Positions 6,290-7,547 of a stretch of DNA of 7,547 bases are shown here, piece after piece. The stretch lies in the NCBI GenBank assembly GCA_964458655.1, contig CAYWJT010000080.1:1-7547 (forward strand), read 5' to 3'. The stretch comes from CAYWJT01 sp964458655. Lineage in GTDB: Bacteria > Acidobacteriota > Aminicenantia > Aminicenantales > Saccharicenantaceae. The notes under the pieces were generated by a model. That model was not told where the DNA came from and ran no database searches. It worked only from the letters and a program-made list of their open reading frames with translations. The position numbers and the translations under genes were made by a program. Positions within the stretch are counted from its first letter, which is position 1. Every line of letters starts with the position of its first letter.

Positions 6290-7378
6290 TCAGATCCCCG
6301 GTTTTCTATTGGCAGTCCGCTCCGAGATCTCCGTAATTAGTCGGAATAAGTATTCGGGGGTTATTTTCTGCGTATTTTCACCCGTTTCCAGAAAAAAGAT
6401 ATCGTTGTTTCCGAAGACGAAAAGCCTCGGGTCTATCAGATAATCAAAAAGGTGGCAGTATTCACCGGCACCAGGCCCCTCCACAGCTTCAATGATCCCG
6501 GTCACGATGTTCGAGCCAAAGAGCTGATATCTCTCCCTGACCTCCTCCACATCTTCGATTTGATTCCCCAGGCCGAACAGGAATAGAGCCAAGATGTTCT
6601 CCTTCCCCTCTCCTCCGAGGGCCTCTTGCACGGTCCGTATCTTCGCATCAACCGGGCAGGCATAACAGGCGGTAAGAAAGAGGCCCATAATTACAATCCT
6701 ATTGTTTATCGTATCATATAGCTTCTCAAGCCTGCCCGAATCAAGGTCACGAAATCGAATGCTTTTTATCGTCCTCATAATCATTGAAGTCGACGGACTT
6801 TTCCGCTTCAGGGTATCGGGCCTCATCAATCTCACAGCCTGCTGATAAATGGTCCTGTGCGAAGGGTTTTGCTGCCTGAACTTAATCTTAAGATCAGGCC
6901 CTATTATTATGGTATCGCTCGAACCGGAATGAAACAATGCGGGAAAATCAGGCTCTGCCTTGATAATGGGAACGGACAACCGGCCGCTTCTGGCATCAAG
7001 AAGGAGGGAATCATGCCTTTTCGTGGGACATATGAAAATAACCTGAACCTTATCGTCTTTCAGGCATCGCTGGATATGATCTAAGAAGATGATGTCCTTG
7101 AACTCTGACCGCAAGAAAGAAGTAAACCTGATAATGGTCACGACGCCATGGAGCTCTCTAAGCGTCCGAAGTTTCCCGCGATTGTCAACCAACTCGATGT
7201 CAGGGCAAGCAAAGTCATAGAAATCGTCGCCAGGTCTGTCAGGCACCAAAGACTCTGGTTCCGAATCGCTTGCAGCCGCTCCTTTCTGCCTGAGGTGGCG
7301 GACAATGATAATCGTGTTTAAAAAGATGAGGACAAGGAGCAAAACTAAAATGGTTCGGTTAATCCAGGGCCGCGTCAT
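6290..7378 (-). CDS. Membrane-anchored tandem thioredoxin-fold protein with CYACP site
   Basis: This 362-residue protein has an uncleaved-looking anchor at residues 9-26 (Leu/Ile/Val-rich, then R-H-L-R), so the rest should face the periplasm. The first TlpA/AhpC-like domain spans about 52-185, with D-F-A-C-P-D-I-E-L near 55-63, V-V-T-I-I-R-F-T-S-F-L-R-S-E-F near 79-93, and I-I-I-G-P-D-L-K-I-K-F near 157-167. Where redox-active relatives have W-C-x-x-C it reads F-L-R-S-E, so it looks inactive. The second domain begins near 225 with I-V-I-M-G-L-F-L-T-A-C-Y-A-C-P (228-242); C238-Y-A-C241-P is a complete CxxCP redox site. It probably reduces, oxidises or isomerises disulfides, with the cysteine-rich peptide in the same cassette a likely client. 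It is the first gene behind a TTGACA promoter and is 21 bases from the propeller. The exact family is not recognised; the duplication is inferred from strand patterns by eye. Confidence 0.76.
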   Translation of the reverse strand: MTRPWINRTILVLLLVLIFLNTIIIVRHLRQKGAAASDSEPESLVPDRPGDDFYDFACPDIELVDNRGKLRTLRELHGVVTIIRFTSFLRSEFKDIIFLDHIQRCLKDDKVQVIFICPTKRHDSLLLDARSGRLSVPIIKAEPDFPALFHSGSSDTIIIGPDLKIKFRQQNPSHRTIYQQAVRLMRPDTLKRKSPSTSMIMRTIKSIRFRDLDSGRLEKLYDTINNRIVIMGLFLTACYACPVDAKIRTVQEALGGEGKENILALFLFGLGNQIEDVEEVRERYQLFGSNIVTGIIEAVEGPGAGEYCHLFDYLIDPRLFVFGNNDIFFLETGENTQKITPEYLFRLITEISERTANRKPGI

Positions 7379-7398
7379 TTCTCTTGTCCCCTATATTT

Positions 7399-7429
7399 AT
7401 ATTAGTGAAAAAAAAAAAAGGATTGTCAA
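7399..7429 (-). promoter_or_regulatory. Promoter of the cassette with a T12 tract in its spacer
   Basis: On the minus strand a perfect TTGACA (7429-7424) is followed by a spacer containing 12 consecutive T (7419-7408). The candidate -10 is ACTAAT after 17 bases or TAATAT after 19 bases, each 4 of 6 to consensus, and an AT-rich stretch follows. A GGGGA at 7391-7387, eight bases before the ATG at 7378, would be the ribosome site. A homopolymer of this length between -35 and -10 can change length by slippage and so alter promoter strength. Confidence 0.55.
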
Positions 7430-7441
7430 GACCTCAGGCCG

Positions 7442-7547
7442 ACCAATTTCCACTTCATGCCAGGGCTCGGCTGGCGCTGGGGCTATTTCGCTGTGATCGG
7501 CGTCATGATCGTCGTCGCCCTCGGCATGGGAGGCTATCGCAAGAAAT
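7442..7547 (+). pseudogene. corA: 3' remnant of a CorA-type magnesium transporter gene
   Basis: The plus-strand frame reads T-N-F-H-F-M-P-G-L-G-W-R-W-G-Y-F and then a hydrophobic segment (A-V-I-G-V-M-I-V-V-A-L) ending G-G-Y-R-K-K at the window edge. This matches the end of CorA proteins: (G-M-N)-F-x-x-M-P-E-L-x-W-x-x-G-Y, the last transmembrane helix and a short basic tail. The conserved G-M-N filter is P-T-N here, and no CorA-like sequence lies upstream. The frame is closed by TAG and TGA at 7403-7408 and contains no start before the Met at 7457, and the thioredoxin-fold gene's promoter occupies the space. The rest of the gene is therefore missing, which suggests truncation by arrival of the low-GC cassette or by deletion. 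A chimeric assembly junction is an alternative. Confidence 0.6.

Noticed and set aside
7408..7441. T12 run on the minus strand as an intrinsic terminator of a gene to the right
   Set aside because: No good stem precedes it (only broken GGA-TTG/CAA-TTTCC pairing), no minus-strand gene is visible at 7430-7547, and a perfect TTGACA sits directly beside it.
1..7547. CRISPR arrays, tRNA or rRNA genes, insertion sequences
   Set aside because: No regularly spaced repeats, no cloverleaf-like segments, no transposase and no terminal inverted repeats were found reading both strands.

Overview
The window comes from a diderm (Gram-negative type) bacterium. It has an outer-membrane TolC-family channel, an LPS-type family 2 glycosyltransferase, signal peptides and AGGAGG-type ribosome binding sites. 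The flanking housekeeping genes are GC-rich: hand counts on sampled 60-base lines give about 65-77% GC. Six-bladed beta-propeller proteins of the G-Q-G-P-G-E-F type beside thioredoxin-like proteins are common in Acidobacteriota-like lineages (Candidatus Aminicenantes) and in Bacteroidota. The high GC favours the former, but this is a weak inference. All intact genes lie on the minus strand.

Left block (1-3217, high GC), in transcription order: tsaD (3217-2186) for tRNA t6A modification; a TolC-family efflux/secretion channel (true start 2113, own candidate promoter overlapping the tsaD stop); and 34 bases later a GTG-started family 2 glycosyltransferase that runs off the left edge. Close spacing suggests one transcription unit, with tsaD as the housekeeping member and the other two serving the cell envelope.

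Middle gap (3218-3634): 417 high-GC bases with no convincing gene but several perfect inverted repeats, a candidate extended -10 promoter for tsaD, and a candidate terminator for the block to its right.

Right block (3635-7378) is visibly lower in GC (sampled lines 42-55%) and reads as one accessory cassette. A TTGACA promoter with a 12-base T tract in its spacer precedes four genes: a membrane-anchored tandem thioredoxin-fold protein with a CYACP active site in its second domain; a six-bladed beta-propeller; a 103-residue secreted peptide with 12 cysteines in its mature part, overlapping the propeller by ATGA; and, after 130 bases, a second exported beta-propeller. The likely theme is export and thiol-disulfide handling of a cysteine-rich peptide together with propeller partners. 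No member is one I can name, and this is the candidate undescribed system here.

Right edge (about 7442-7547, plus strand): GC-rich sequence encoding only the last part of a CorA-type magnesium transporter (M-P-G-L-x-W-R-W-G-Y). Its 5' portion is absent where the cassette begins, so it looks like a truncated corA remnant marking the cassette boundary.
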